Source: DATEZO01 sp035255485 | GTDB taxonomy: Bacteria; Pseudomonadota; Gammaproteobacteria; Burkholderiales; Burkholderiaceae_D | Assembly (NCBI GenBank): GCA_035255485.1 | Contig: DATEZO010000205.1 | Span: 1 to 46,735, forward strand | Direction: 5' to 3' | DNA: 46,735 nucleotides | Shown: piece by piece, positions 7,631 to 16,143 of the stretch | Layout: every line of letters begins with the position of its first letter | How positions within the stretch are numbered: position 1 is the stretch's first letter | Notes under the pieces: model-generated | Seen by the model: the letters and a program-made list of their open reading frames with translations, nothing else | Database searches by the model: none | Told to the model about the DNA's origin: nothing | Translations under genes and position numbers: made by a program

Positions 7631-8430
7631 TCCGGCACGTTCAAGGCCGGCGCATGCCCGCATCCCGGAATCACTGCCAGTTGCGCGTGCGGACCGCGCT
7701 GCGTCATCGCATCGGCGGTTTCCCGCAGCAGCAGGTCGGAGTGTTCACCGCGCAGCACAAGGATTGGCATGTCGAGCGTGTCGTACTGTTGCCACAGATC
7801 GTAATCGTGCGGATGCACGATGAATTGCTGCACCATGGCCGGATCGTAGTGCGCGGTGATCCGGCCGTTTGGCAGGCGGCGTACCGACGTTTCCGCCATG
7901 CGGCGCCATTGCGCATCGCTTTGCCAGCCGTAGGGCTGATAGATGGTGCGCAGGTAATTCTCGAAGGCGGTTACCGTATCGAACTGCGCCGGGTTGCCGG
8001 CGTAGGTACGGATCCGCTCGATGGCGGATGCCGCAAGCGCCGGGCCATTGTCGTTGAGCACGAGGTGGCTGATGCGGCCGCGCAGGACCGTTGCTCCGGC
8101 CAGCGTGCCGATTGCGCCGCCCATCGAGGTACCGATCCAGCGCATGCGCCGGATCCCTAGCTGGTCCGCCAGCGCTTGCGCAACGCGTGCATAGAACGCG
8201 AGGCAGTATTCGTGGTCCGGATCGGCGCTCCATTCGGATAATCCGCGCCCGATCATGTCTGGCGCGATGATGCGATAGGTATCGGATAATGCGCCGGCGA
8301 TATCGTCGAAATCACGGCAGGTGCGCGCCAATCCGTGCCACATCAGCAGCGGCGGCGCATCCGGCGCACCCCATTCGGTATAGTGGATTTCACGATTGCA
8401 GCATTGGAGGTAATGCGAGGTCGATTGCAT
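7594..8430 (-). CDS. Alpha/beta-fold hydrolase
   Basis: 278 residues with a complete hydrolase layout: oxyanion segment MWHGLART (30-37), nucleophile elbow GTSMGG with Ser102, an Asp in the VLRGEHSD region after strand 6, and His in CGHAP near the C terminus. The start at 8430 has AGGAG upstream; longer in-frame extensions to 8640 run into livM and are rejected. It is the last gene after the liv genes (8 bases after livM), so it may act on the imported compound or simply share transcription. The substrate is unknown; the sequence resembles esterase or ester-bond hydrolases of degradation pathways. Its 3' end overlaps the convergent DUF72 gene by 37 bases. Confidence 0.88.
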   Translation of the reverse strand: MQSTSHYLQCCNREIHYTEWGAPDAPPLLMWHGLARTCRDFDDIAGALSDTYRIIAPDMIGRGLSEWSADPDHEYCLAFYARVAQALADQLGIRRMRWIGTSMGGAIGTLAGATVLRGRISHLVLNDNGPALAASAIERIRTYAGNPAQFDTVTAFENYLRTIYQPYGWQSDAQWRRMAETSVRRLPNGRITAHYDPAMVQQFIVHPHDYDLWQQYDTLDMPILVLRGEHSDLLLRETADAMTQRGPHAQLAVIPGCGHAPALNVPDQIELVRHFLAA

Positions 8431-8438
8431 GGGCGCTC

Positions 8439-9497
8439 CTATTTCCATGTACGCAGCTTGCCGACAATGCCGGTCGGAAAAAAATAAACGGATAGCACGA
8501 ACAGGGTGCCAAGCCACAACAGCCAGCGATCCGGCGACAGCAGCATTGAAAGCCACGGCAAATCCTGTGCCGCATTCGCGCCGAACGCCATCAAGTCTTG
8601 CAGGTAACTCTGCGCCAGGATGAAAATGGTCGTGCCGCAAACCGCGCCGTACATCGTTCCCATGCCGCCGATCACCACGATCAGCAGGATGTCGATCATG
8701 ATCTCGAACGACAAGGACGTATCGGCGCCGTTATAGCGCAGCCACAATGCCAGCAGGCAACCGGCCAGTGTGGCGAATGCCGCTGCCAGCACATTCGACA
8801 ATATCCTGAAAACGACGGTGCGGTAACCGATCGCTTCAGCGCGGAAATCGTTTTCACGAATTGCCTGCAGTACGCGTCCGAAGGGAGAATTCACGATACG
8901 CAACATCGCCAGGAACAGTAATGACGCGCACGCCAGCACAAGATAGTAGGTAATGAATTTACCGTCGAGCGATGCGCCGAGGAGCGGCTCTTCCATCAGC
9001 CTGAATCCCGGTGACAGCGTTTCAGGCAGCCGGAAGCTCAAGCCGTCTTCGCCGCCGGTGATTCCGGACAGTTGCGAAGCCAGCGTCTGGAATGCGGACG
9101 CCACCGCCAGTGTGATCATCGCGTAGAAAATCGCCCGTACCCGTAGCGAGAACAGGCCGATCAGCAGCGATAGCGCAAGCGATAATGCCATTGCCATGCC
9201 CATGCCAATCAGCAGGCTGCTCCAAGTAGGGCCAAGTCGCGTGCTGGCAATCGCGACGCCGTAGGCGCCGATGCCGAAGAACATCGTATGCGCAAACGAG
9301 ACGATGCCGGTATACCCCAGCAGCAAGTCATAGCTGCCGACCAGCACGATGAAAATCAGGATCTTCGCGGCAACATTCAATGCCTTTGCGCCAGGAAACA
9401 GGAATGGCGCGAACGCCAGGCAGAGTGCGATCAGCACCAGCAGCACGCCTAGTACGCGACTGCGCGGCAGGTCATGCGAGAAAATGCGCGTCATCAT
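8439..9497 (-). CDS. livM: Branched-chain amino-acid type ABC permease, LivM-like
   Basis: 352 residues, about nine to ten hydrophobic helices, with LivM landmarks: LLLGYTGIVSFAHTMFFGIGAYGVA near the N terminus, the loop GITGGEDGLSF, the EAA-like stretch SPFGRVLQAIRENDFRAEAIGY that contacts the ATPases, and VVIGGMGTMYGAVCGT. LivM pairs with LivH to form the inner-membrane channel. The start at 9497 (MMTRIFSHDL) overlaps the livH stop codon as TAATG, the usual coupled arrangement; the longer frame to 9746 reads through livH out of frame and is ignored. The imported substrate is not evident; this transporter class also carries amides, urea and aromatic acids. Confidence 0.93.
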   Translation of the reverse strand: MMTRIFSHDLPRSRVLGVLLVLIALCLAFAPFLFPGAKALNVAAKILIFIVLVGSYDLLLGYTGIVSFAHTMFFGIGAYGVAIASTRLGPTWSSLLIGMGMAMALSLALSLLIGLFSLRVRAIFYAMITLAVASAFQTLASQLSGITGGEDGLSFRLPETLSPGFRLMEEPLLGASLDGKFITYYLVLACASLLFLAMLRIVNSPFGRVLQAIRENDFRAEAIGYRTVVFRILSNVLAAAFATLAGCLLALWLRYNGADTSLSFEIMIDILLIVVIGGMGTMYGAVCGTTIFILAQSYLQDLMAFGANAAQDLPWLSMLLSPDRWLLWLGTLFVLSVYFFPTGIVGKLRTWK

Positions 9498-10513
9498 TAG
9501 CGATTGGTCACCGGGTAGACTCCTTGCGGCCGCCACAACAGGATGGCTGCCATCAGGAGGATATTGGAAAACAGCGCGATCTTCGGCGCCAGGAAGCCGG
9601 TATAGTTGGCCAGCAGTCCGACCAGTAGCGCACCGAGGAAGCAGCCGGCGGTCGAGCCCAGCCCGCCGATGATGATGACGATGAAGATCAGCACATTCAC
9701 GCGCGCGCCCATCTGCGGTACGACGCCCTGCTGGTACAGGCCCCACATCACGCCACCCAGGCCGGCCAGCGCCGAACCCGCGACAAATACGCCGATGAAC
9801 AGGCGGTTGACCCGATAGCCGAGGCTTTCCACCATTTCACGGTCCTGCACACCGGCGCGGATCAGCAGGCCGAGCTTGGTGCGGTTGAGCGTCAATACCA
9901 TCGCCGCAAAGATCGACAGCCCGACCACTACCGCCAGCAACCGGTATTTTTCAATCGCCGCCTCGCCGAATACCAGTGCGCCGCGCAATGCCGTCGGCAC
10001 GTCGAGTGCAATCATTTGCGGTCCCCACAGCATCTTGACCAGCTCTTCGCCAACCACCATGCCGCCCATCGTGATCAGGATCTGCATCAGATGCAGGCCA
10101 TATACCTTGCGCACCAGCAGCCGCTCGAACAGCCATCCGGCAGCGCCGGCGGCCAGCATCGCCGCCGCCATGGCTATGCCGATCGCAGCGAGATTCAAGG
10201 CCAGGTTATCGACCGCGGTCCAGACGCTCAGTGCGCCAAGCGTACTGACTGCCACGAAGGCGCCGAGCGTGATGAATATGCCATGGCCGAAATTGAGGAC
10301 ATCCATCAGCCCGAAGATCAGCGTCAATCCGGACGCGATGATGAAGATGATCATGCCCATCGCCAGGCCGGCGGCGGTCAGCGTGATCCAGGTCGGCGTC
10401 GAGCCGATCAAGGGCATGGCAGCCAGCGCCATCGCCGGCGCCAGCATCAGCGGCAGCCAGTCGATGCGTGCCGCCGGCGCGAGCGATAGAGGCGTTTTCC
10501 GTGCGATTTCCAT
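9497..10513 (-). CDS. livH: Branched-chain amino-acid type ABC permease, LivH-like
   Basis: 338 residues, hydrophobic throughout, with LivH signatures: SGLTLIFGLMDVLNFGHGIFITLGAF, ILITMGGMVVGEELVKMLWG, the ATPase-contact loop TKLGLLIRAGVQDREMVESLGY, and IGGLGSTAGCFLGALLVG. The start at 10513 has AAGGAT upstream; a frame opening at 10573 would begin inside livF and is rejected. The stop overlaps the livM start. Role: half of the transmembrane channel of the importer encoded by this operon. The gene order on the minus strand is binding protein, livG, livF, livH, livM, so the ATPases precede the permeases. Confidence 0.93.
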   Translation of the reverse strand: MEIARKTPLSLAPAARIDWLPLMLAPAMALAAMPLIGSTPTWITLTAAGLAMGMIIFIIASGLTLIFGLMDVLNFGHGIFITLGAFVAVSTLGALSVWTAVDNLALNLAAIGIAMAAAMLAAGAAGWLFERLLVRKVYGLHLMQILITMGGMVVGEELVKMLWGPQMIALDVPTALRGALVFGEAAIEKYRLLAVVVGLSIFAAMVLTLNRTKLGLLIRAGVQDREMVESLGYRVNRLFIGVFVAGSALAGLGGVMWGLYQQGVVPQMGARVNVLIFIVIIIGGLGSTAGCFLGALLVGLLANYTGFLAPKIALFSNILLMAAILLWRPQGVYPVTNR

Positions 10514-10523
10514 CGATTGATCC

Positions 10524-11261
10524 TTATTGATGGGCGGCCAGCGACAATCCGAGCAGGCGCGCCTGCAATTCATCGTTCTCCGCCAGTTCCGTCATCGAGC
10601 CGCGATGCACGATCCGGCCGTCATCCATGACTGCGACCGTGTCGCCCAGTTGCCGGGCGAAATTGAAATTCTGCTCGACCAGCAGGATCGTGGTGTCGGT
10701 CTGCTTCAGTTCGCGGAACGCGGCAATCATGTTGGCGATGATGGCCGGCGCGAGGCCCTTGCTCGGTTCATCGATCAGCAGCAGCTTGCGCGGCTCGATG
10801 ATGGCGCGCGATACTGCGAGCATCTGCTTTTGCCCGCCGGACAGTTTCCCGGCCGGATGCAGCCAGAACTTCCTGATTGCCGGAAACAGCCCGAAGATCC
10901 AGTCCAGCCGCTGCTGGTCGAGATCATCAATACCGCGCGCGCCGCGTGCGGCAAGCAGCATGTTTTCCTTGACTGACAGGTCGGCAAAGATACCCATGTT
11001 TTCCGGCACATAGGCAATCCCTTGCCGCGCGATATCGGGCGTCGCCTTGCCCGCAATGTCACTGCCGTCGAACACGATGCGTCCTTGCGATGCGTGCCAC
11101 AATCCCATGATGGTGCGCAGCGTCGTGGTCTTGCCGGCGCCGTTACGCCCGAGCAGCATCGTCAGTTGCCCGCGCGGGATCTCAAGGTCGACGCCATGCA
11201 GGATGTGATAGGCGCCGATATGCGTATGCACGCCTTCGAGCTTCAGCAAGGGCTGGTTCAT
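10524..11261 (-). CDS. livF: ABC importer ATPase, LivF-like
   Basis: 245 residues, standard LivF length. Walker A is GRNGAGKTTT, the signature is LSGGQKQM, Walker B is LLLIDEPSKGLAP, and the H-loop region is replaced by LVEQNFNFA as is normal for LivF. It starts in a 4-base ATGA overlap with the livG stop, which supports balanced production of the two ATPases. Together LivF and LivG form the heterodimer that drives the LivH/LivM channel. Confidence 0.95.
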   Translation of the reverse strand: MNQPLLKLEGVHTHIGAYHILHGVDLEIPRGQLTMLLGRNGAGKTTTLRTIMGLWHASQGRIVFDGSDIAGKATPDIARQGIAYVPENMGIFADLSVKENMLLAARGARGIDDLDQQRLDWIFGLFPAIRKFWLHPAGKLSGGQKQMLAVSRAIIEPRKLLLIDEPSKGLAPAIIANMIAAFRELKQTDTTILLVEQNFNFARQLGDTVAVMDDGRIVHRGSMTELAENDELQARLLGLSLAAHQ

Positions 11262-12049
11262 GCCGCTTCCTCTACGGGCGCCAGGCCGAGATACGCCTGC
11301 TGCACAACCGGCGACGCGATTACCGATTCCGGCTCGCCATCGGCCATCAGCGTGCCGTTATGCAGGACGATGATGCGATCAGCCAGTTCGCGCACCACGT
11401 CCATCTTGTGCTCGACCAGCAGGATGGTCTTGTCGCGCCGGGTTTTCAGCGAGCGGATCAGGTCCAGGATCACCGGCACTTCATCGACGCTCATGCCGGC
11501 GGTCGGTTCGTCGAACATGTACACATCGGGGTCGAGTGCCATCAGCATGCCGACTTCCAGCTTGCGCTGATCGCCATGCGGCAATGCCGATGCAGGTACA
11601 TCGCGCCTGGTACTCAATGCCACTGCCTCCAGTACGTGTTCCGCGCGTTCGATCAATGCCTTGTGATGATTCCATACATGCCACATGTCGAGGCCGAGAT
11701 GGCGGCGCGACTGCAGCGCGAGACGGATGTTTTCCAGCACCGGGAGATGCGGGAACAGGCTGGTCAGTTGAAAGGCGCGGCCCAGGCCGGCATGCGTGCG
11801 CGCCGATACTGTCAGGCCGGAGATATCGCGACCATTCAGCAGCACCTGGCCAGCGCTGGCTTTCAGTTGCCCGGAAATCAGGTTGAAGTAGGTCGTCTTG
11901 CCGGCGCCGTTGGGGCCGACAATGGCGGTCAGCGTACCGGGATGAAAGGCGCACGATACCGCATTGACTGCGACATGGCCGCCGAAGCGGATGGTGAGGC
12001 CGCGGGTTTCCAGCGAACCGGCGTGGGAGTGCGATTGTTGCAAGGGCAT
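11258..12049 (-). CDS. livG: ABC importer ATPase, LivG-like
   Basis: 263 residues from 12049 (GAAGGA upstream). Walker A is GPNGAGKTT (45-53), Walker B is DVYMFDEPTAGMS, and the switch segment is LLVEHKMDVV. The signature reads LPHGDQRKLEV instead of the usual LSYGEQRxLE of LivG: the Ser is replaced by Pro while Gly-x-Gln-Arg is kept, a departure worth noting. The N-terminal frame back to 12121 lies in the hairpin-rich spacer and is not accepted. It follows the binding-protein gene after about 150 bases and overlaps livF by four bases. Confidence 0.93.
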   Translation of the reverse strand: MPLQQSHSHAGSLETRGLTIRFGGHVAVNAVSCAFHPGTLTAIVGPNGAGKTTYFNLISGQLKASAGQVLLNGRDISGLTVSARTHAGLGRAFQLTSLFPHLPVLENIRLALQSRRHLGLDMWHVWNHHKALIERAEHVLEAVALSTRRDVPASALPHGDQRKLEVGMLMALDPDVYMFDEPTAGMSVDEVPVILDLIRSLKTRRDKTILLVEHKMDVVRELADRIIVLHNGTLMADGEPESVIASPVVQQAYLGLAPVEEAA

Positions 12050-12076
12050 TGTCGTCCTTCGCAGCTTGACACGGTA

Positions 12077-12195
12077 TTCCTCTCCCCAACCCCGCTTCGC
12101 GCCCCACGGCTGGGCTTGCAAGCCCAGCCGGCTACGGCGGCGCAGGCCACAGCCCGCGAAACCCCGCCTTCGCCCCGCTCGCGGAAGAGGGAGTG
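12077..12195. repeat. Hairpin-rich spacer between binding protein and livG
   Basis: Contains a perfect inverted repeat, GGCTGGGCTTG (12108-12118) against CAAGCCCAGCC (12119-12129), inside a GC-rich segment bounded by CCTCTCCCC (about 12079) and AGAGGGAG (about 12186). Those outer blocks resemble the dispersed CCTCTCC repeats elsewhere in the window. There is no T tract, so a full stop of transcription is unlikely. In binding-protein ABC operons such stems often protect the upstream mRNA and reduce downstream expression. That role here is inference. Confidence 0.55.
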
Positions 12196-12202
12196 GAAAA
12201 TG

Positions 12203-13378
12203 CTACCGCTTGTTACGGACCGGAATCTTCATTTCATCCAAGGTGATCTCATGTACCAGTTCCGGTACGCCCCACGGGAAGGCAGGATCAACCTTGATCT
12301 TGAAGTGGTACATCGATTGCAGCGCCTGATGGTCTTCCTTGCGGAACATCATCTTGCCCTTCGGCGTATCGAAGCGCATGCCTTCCATCGTCGAGATCAG
12401 TTTTTCGGTATTGGTATCGCCGCCGGTTTTCCTGAGCGCCTCGACCAGCGCGATGCCGGCTGCCATGCCGCCCGCGGTAAAGAAGTCCGGCGGTGATTTG
12501 TAGCGCTTGTAATGTTCGGTCACCAGCCAGTTGTTGACCGGATTTTTCGGTATGCCGAAATAATAGTAGGTTGCGCCTTCCATGCCGGGAAAGTTCTTGT
12601 ACGCTGCCATGGCGGGCAGGATATTGCCGCCAGTGGCGATTTCGATGCCGTAGCGCTTCGGATCGAGATCGGCGATCTTGAACGGGTTGCCTGCGCCGGC
12701 CCAAATGATGAAGATGATCTTGCGACCCGGCTTGTCCTTCAGCGAATCGAACAGCCGTTGCGCGCCGGCGGTGAAGTCGGTGGTACTGGTCGGCAGATAT
12801 TCCTCATGCACGATCCTGGCGTTCTTCATGGCATCCTTGAATGCCTTGACGCCATCACGACCGAATGCATAATCCTGCGCCAGCGTTGCGATCGTCACGC
12901 CTGGCTTGTCAAGCGCGACTGCATTGGAAATCGCATCCTGCGATGAATTGCGTCCGGTACGGAAAATATAGCGGTTCCACTTGTCGCCGGTGATCGCATC
13001 GGCCACGGCCGGCTCGACCAGCAGGATTTTTTTATACTCTTCCGCTACCGGCAGCATCGCCAGCGCCACGCCGGAACCGGTCGGCCCGACCGCAATGTCG
13101 GCCTTGTCGTCCGAATAGGCAGCGGCCAGCTGCGATTTGGCAACGTCCGGCTTGCCTTGCGTATCCCTTTCAATCACGGTCAGCTTGTTGCCGTTGACTG
13201 CCATGGTGCCGTGGGTCGCATAATCCAGACCCAGCATGAGGCCGATCTGGGTTTGTTTCGCGTACGCCTCCAGCGGGCCGGTTTTGTCGTAGACGTGCGC
13301 AATCTTGATATCCTTCGCCTGGGTGGTAACGGCACAGCAAAGGGCCGCTGCTGCGGCAAACAGGTAGATCTGCCTCAT
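12203..13378 (-). CDS. ABC transporter substrate-binding protein (Leu/Ile/Val type)
   Basis: 391 residues. A signal peptide is visible (MRQIYLFAAAAALCCAVTTQA, cut near residue 21 before KDIKIAHV), so the product is periplasmic. The type I periplasmic-binding fold shows in KIAHVYDKTGPLEAYAKQ, the GPTGSGVALAML loop, IATLAQDYAFGRDG and the late GGMAAGIALVEALRKTGG. There is no lipobox, so it is probably soluble. The start at 13378 has GAGGAG upstream. It leads the importer operon. Ligand prediction is not possible by eye; the family binds branched-chain amino acids, amides, urea or aromatic acids. Confidence 0.92.
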   Translation of the reverse strand: MRQIYLFAAAAALCCAVTTQAKDIKIAHVYDKTGPLEAYAKQTQIGLMLGLDYATHGTMAVNGNKLTVIERDTQGKPDVAKSQLAAAYSDDKADIAVGPTGSGVALAMLPVAEEYKKILLVEPAVADAITGDKWNRYIFRTGRNSSQDAISNAVALDKPGVTIATLAQDYAFGRDGVKAFKDAMKNARIVHEEYLPTSTTDFTAGAQRLFDSLKDKPGRKIIFIIWAGAGNPFKIADLDPKRYGIEIATGGNILPAMAAYKNFPGMEGATYYYFGIPKNPVNNWLVTEHYKRYKSPPDFFTAGGMAAGIALVEALRKTGGDTNTEKLISTMEGMRFDTPKGKMMFRKEDHQALQSMYHFKIKVDPAFPWGVPELVHEITLDEMKIPVRNKR

Positions 13379-13575
13379 TATTTCTCCTCTTGTGGGTGAA
13401 TTTGATAAAGATTACTCCGGGCATTGCAATTTTGATAGTAGTAGAACTACGGTAAATTTGTTCTGAATGATGATGCCTGGAACCGGCGCCACCCTCCCGA
13501 TACGGCTTTTTCGACTGCGCCAATCATGTCCGAAAATGGCTAGACGCTGAATGTGGCAGGGCGTATAAATCATCC

Positions 13576-15075
13576 ATGGAAAATACCTTGCACCCGGATC
13601 GGATGACGCGCCAGACTCCTGATCGCGCGCAATGCTACCGCGCACTGGCGGCCAGGGACACGCGCTTTGATGGCGTATTTTTTACCGGCGTAAAAACGAC
13701 CGGCATTTATTGCCGCCCCGTCTGCACGGTAAAGACACCGCGCGAATCCTCCTGCGAATTCTTCACCACGGCGGCTGCCGCCGAGAGGGCAGGATTTCGT
13801 CCATGCCTGCGTTGTCGTCCGGAGCTTGCGCCCTACGCGCTGCAGCAGAATCTTGCGTATGCGGTGTGGCAACGGATTGTCGCCGGCGCACTGAATGACG
13901 GCGACATCGAGCAGTTGGCGAACGAAGTCGGCTTGTCGTCGCGCCAGCTGCGACGCGTGCTATTGCAGCATTTCGGCGTGGCGCCCATCGAACTGGCGCA
14001 AACCCAGCGCCTGCTGCTGGCTAAAAAATTGCTGCAGGAAACGCGCCTGCCGATGGTGAATATCGCCTTTGCCGCCGGGTTCGGCAGCGTGCGCCGTTTC
14101 AACACGCTGTTTGCCGCGCGTTACGGCATGGCACCGACCGCCCTCCGGCGCGCAACGCTCGGGGAACAGGACGATACGGACGCCATCACATTACGGCTGG
14201 CTTATCGCCCGCCATTTGCCTGGGCGGAGATGCTGGGTTATTTTGCAGGCCGCGCCATACCAGGGGTGGAAGCAATTGACGGCGAAGGCAATGCCGCAGC
14301 GTATTGCCGCAGCGTGCGCATCGGCGCTACGCAGGGATGGCTGCGCGCTGTGCATCTTGCGTCGAAACGACAAATCCAGATCGCGCTTGCACCGTCGCTT
14401 GCGCCGGTACTGATGCCGCTGTTGTCGCGCGCACGCAATCAATTCGACCTGGATGCCAATCCCGCAATGATCCACGCGCATCTGATGCAGGACGCCTTGC
14501 TGACGCCCCTGGCGGAACGCATGCCCGGCCTGCGCGTACCCGGCGCATTCGATGCCTTTGAACTGGCGGTGCGCGCGGTGCTGGGGCAACAGGTCAGCGT
14601 AGCGGGGGCGACTACCCTGTCGGGCCGATTGACGGCACGTTTTGGCGACGCTGCTGCCACGCCGTTTGCCGCAGTGACGCATCATTTTCCTTCTGCACAG
14701 GCATTGGCGGATGCGGATATCGCAGATATCGCACAGATCGGCCTGCCCAAGACGCGTGCCGCAACGATTGGCAATCTGGCGCGTTTTGCAGCGCATGGCG
14801 GCCTGGAGATCAAGCCGGGCGCTGCGCTGGAGGATGCAGTGGCACAACTCAAGACGGTGGCCGGCATCGGCGATTGGACGGCGCACTATATCGCCTTGCG
14901 GGCACTGCGCTTTCCGGATGCATTTCCGGCCGGCGATCTCGGCTTGCAAAAAGCCGCCGCACGCGATCATCCGGACCTGACGCGGCTCACCGAAAAGCAG
15001 CTTGCATTGCGCGCCGCCGCATGGTCACCATGGCGTGGCTATGCGGCACTATTGTTGTGGCATTCACCGGGATGA
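13576..15075 (+). CDS. Ada-AlkA fusion: methyl-phosphotriester sensor plus 3-methyladenine glycosylase
   Basis: 499 residues in three parts. The N-terminal zinc domain has Cys46, Cys50, Cys77 and Cys80 in IYCRPVC and PCLRC, with the same spacing as Ada Cys38/42/69/72 of E. coli. An AraC-type helix-turn-helix region covers about 90-190. An AlkA-type glycosylase covers about 200-499, with the helix-hairpin-helix LKTVAGIGDWTAHY and catalytic Asp454 in PAGDLGLQKA. Role: senses methylated phosphates, activates transcription, and removes 3-methyladenine from DNA. The O6-methylguanine transferase half of E. coli Ada is missing but is supplied by ogt four bases downstream. Met at 13603 is an alternative start. 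No clear Ada box was found upstream. Confidence 0.93.
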   Translation: MENTLHPDRMTRQTPDRAQCYRALAARDTRFDGVFFTGVKTTGIYCRPVCTVKTPRESSCEFFTTAAAAERAGFRPCLRCRPELAPYALQQNLAYAVWQRIVAGALNDGDIEQLANEVGLSSRQLRRVLLQHFGVAPIELAQTQRLLLAKKLLQETRLPMVNIAFAAGFGSVRRFNTLFAARYGMAPTALRRATLGEQDDTDAITLRLAYRPPFAWAEMLGYFAGRAIPGVEAIDGEGNAAAYCRSVRIGATQGWLRAVHLASKRQIQIALAPSLAPVLMPLLSRARNQFDLDANPAMIHAHLMQDALLTPLAERMPGLRVPGAFDAFELAVRAVLGQQVSVAGATTLSGRLTARFGDAAATPFAAVTHHFPSAQALADADIADIAQIGLPKTRAATIGNLARFAAHGGLEIKPGAALEDAVAQLKTVAGIGDWTAHYIALRALRFPDAFPAGDLGLQKAAARDHPDLTRLTEKQLALRAAAWSPWRGYAALLLWHSPG

Positions 15076-15079
15076 GATC

Positions 15080-15562
15080 ATGATGCATTTCACACAGTAC
15101 GAAAGCCCGCTTGGCCGGCTGTTGCTGGCGGCAAGCGAAGAAGGGTTAAGCGGAATCTATTTTGAAGAACACCGGCATTTCAAGGGAAGCGCAGGATGGC
15201 AGCCGGCAATCAATCTTGCGCCGTTGCAGGAAGCGGCACGCCAGCTTGACGAATACTTCGCCGGCAAGCGGATTGCATTCAATCTGCCGCTGGATATGCA
15301 GGGAACCGAATTCCAGCGCAGGGTATGGCATGCGCTGATGGAGATTCCATTCGGACAGACGGTTAGTTATGCGGAACAGGCAAAACGGATAGGAAAGCCA
15401 GGTGCTGTGCGGGCGGTAGGCGCGGCCATCGGCCGCAATCCCATCTCGATTGTCATTCCATGCCATCGCGTGATTGGCACATCAGGACGATTGACGGGAT
15501 ATGCCGGAGGCATCGAGCGCAAGAGCGCATTGCTTGCGCTCGAAGCCTTCCAATCCGATTGA
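15080..15562 (+). CDS. ogt: Methylated-DNA--protein-cysteine methyltransferase
   Basis: 160 residues. The active site IVIPCHRVIG has the acceptor Cys128; the preceding helix-turn-helix region includes PFGQTVSYAEQAKRIGKPGAVRAVGAAIGRNP, with the Arg finger and helix typical of Ogt/AGT. It removes methyl groups from O6-methylguanine in a suicide reaction. The start at 15080 (or 15083, adjacent ATG codons) follows the Ada-AlkA stop by four bases, so the two repair genes share an operon and together give the activities of E. coli Ada, AlkA and Ogt. Confidence 0.95.
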   Translation: MMHFTQYESPLGRLLLAASEEGLSGIYFEEHRHFKGSAGWQPAINLAPLQEAARQLDEYFAGKRIAFNLPLDMQGTEFQRRVWHALMEIPFGQTVSYAEQAKRIGKPGAVRAVGAAIGRNPISIVIPCHRVIGTSGRLTGYAGGIERKSALLALEAFQSD

Positions 15563-15564
15563 TA

Positions 15565-15885
15565 TTACTTGGATGTTCCGCCGGAAGTAGTGCCTGAAGT
15601 ATCCGGGTTGCTTGAGGTTCCGGAGGCGGGAGCACTGCCTGAAGTGCTGCTGTCAGGCATACTCGAGCTGGAGCCGGAACTGCCCGGCATGCTTGAACTG
15701 GAGTCGGGATTGCCGGGAGCGGTGCTACCAGGAGTGCCGGCTTCGCCTTTTCTGGGTAAATTGCTACTTGCTGCATCGCTACCGGAGCTGCCATAGCCGG
15801 ATGATTTATCGTGCATTGTGGAACTGCATGCGGCAACGGAAAGAGCGCATGCCAAAAGGGCGATCCATTTAGACATAATAGACAT
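15565..15885 (-). CDS. Small Ser/Gly/Pro-rich lipoprotein
   Basis: 106 residues. Start at 15885 has AAGGAG upstream; Met at 15876 is an alternative. A short signal peptide (SKWIALLACALSVAAC) ends in a lipobox, so the Cys in AAC-SS is the likely lipidation site. The mature part is almost entirely Ser, Gly, Pro, Ala and Asp/Asn with repeating SSSSMP and GSSG-like blocks and no folded-domain look. It is probably a disordered envelope lipoprotein. Its stop is two bases beyond the convergent ogt stop. Function unknown. Confidence 0.78.
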   Translation of the reverse strand: MSIMSKWIALLACALSVAACSSTMHDKSSGYGSSGSDAASSNLPRKGEAGTPGSTAPGNPDSSSSMPGSSGSSSSMPDSSTSGSAPASGTSSNPDTSGTTSGGTSK

Positions 15886-16143
15886 TAAATTCTCCTTAAA
15901 AAACAATAAGCCAGCGCAAGTCGCTACTTGTGCCACTACCGTGCATGTTGCGATTAAGTAGAAACGGTTACTTGCCAAAAGTTCCACAAAGTGTTTTAAA
16001 CTTGACCCAAGGCATTGCCATTGCGAATCATCGGCAATGACGACAGGATCGTTGTTTCATGGGCGCTGGTGCATGACAAGGGGTTTGCCTGTCGCCCGAT
16101 AAAACCCCGGCGCAAGCGCTTCTCCCATCAAGCAGGAATATCG

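Noticed and set aside
16080..16108. GGGGTTT/AAACCCC stem upstream of the CDF gene as a riboswitch
   Set aside because: Simple hairpin without the conserved core of a known metal-sensing leader.
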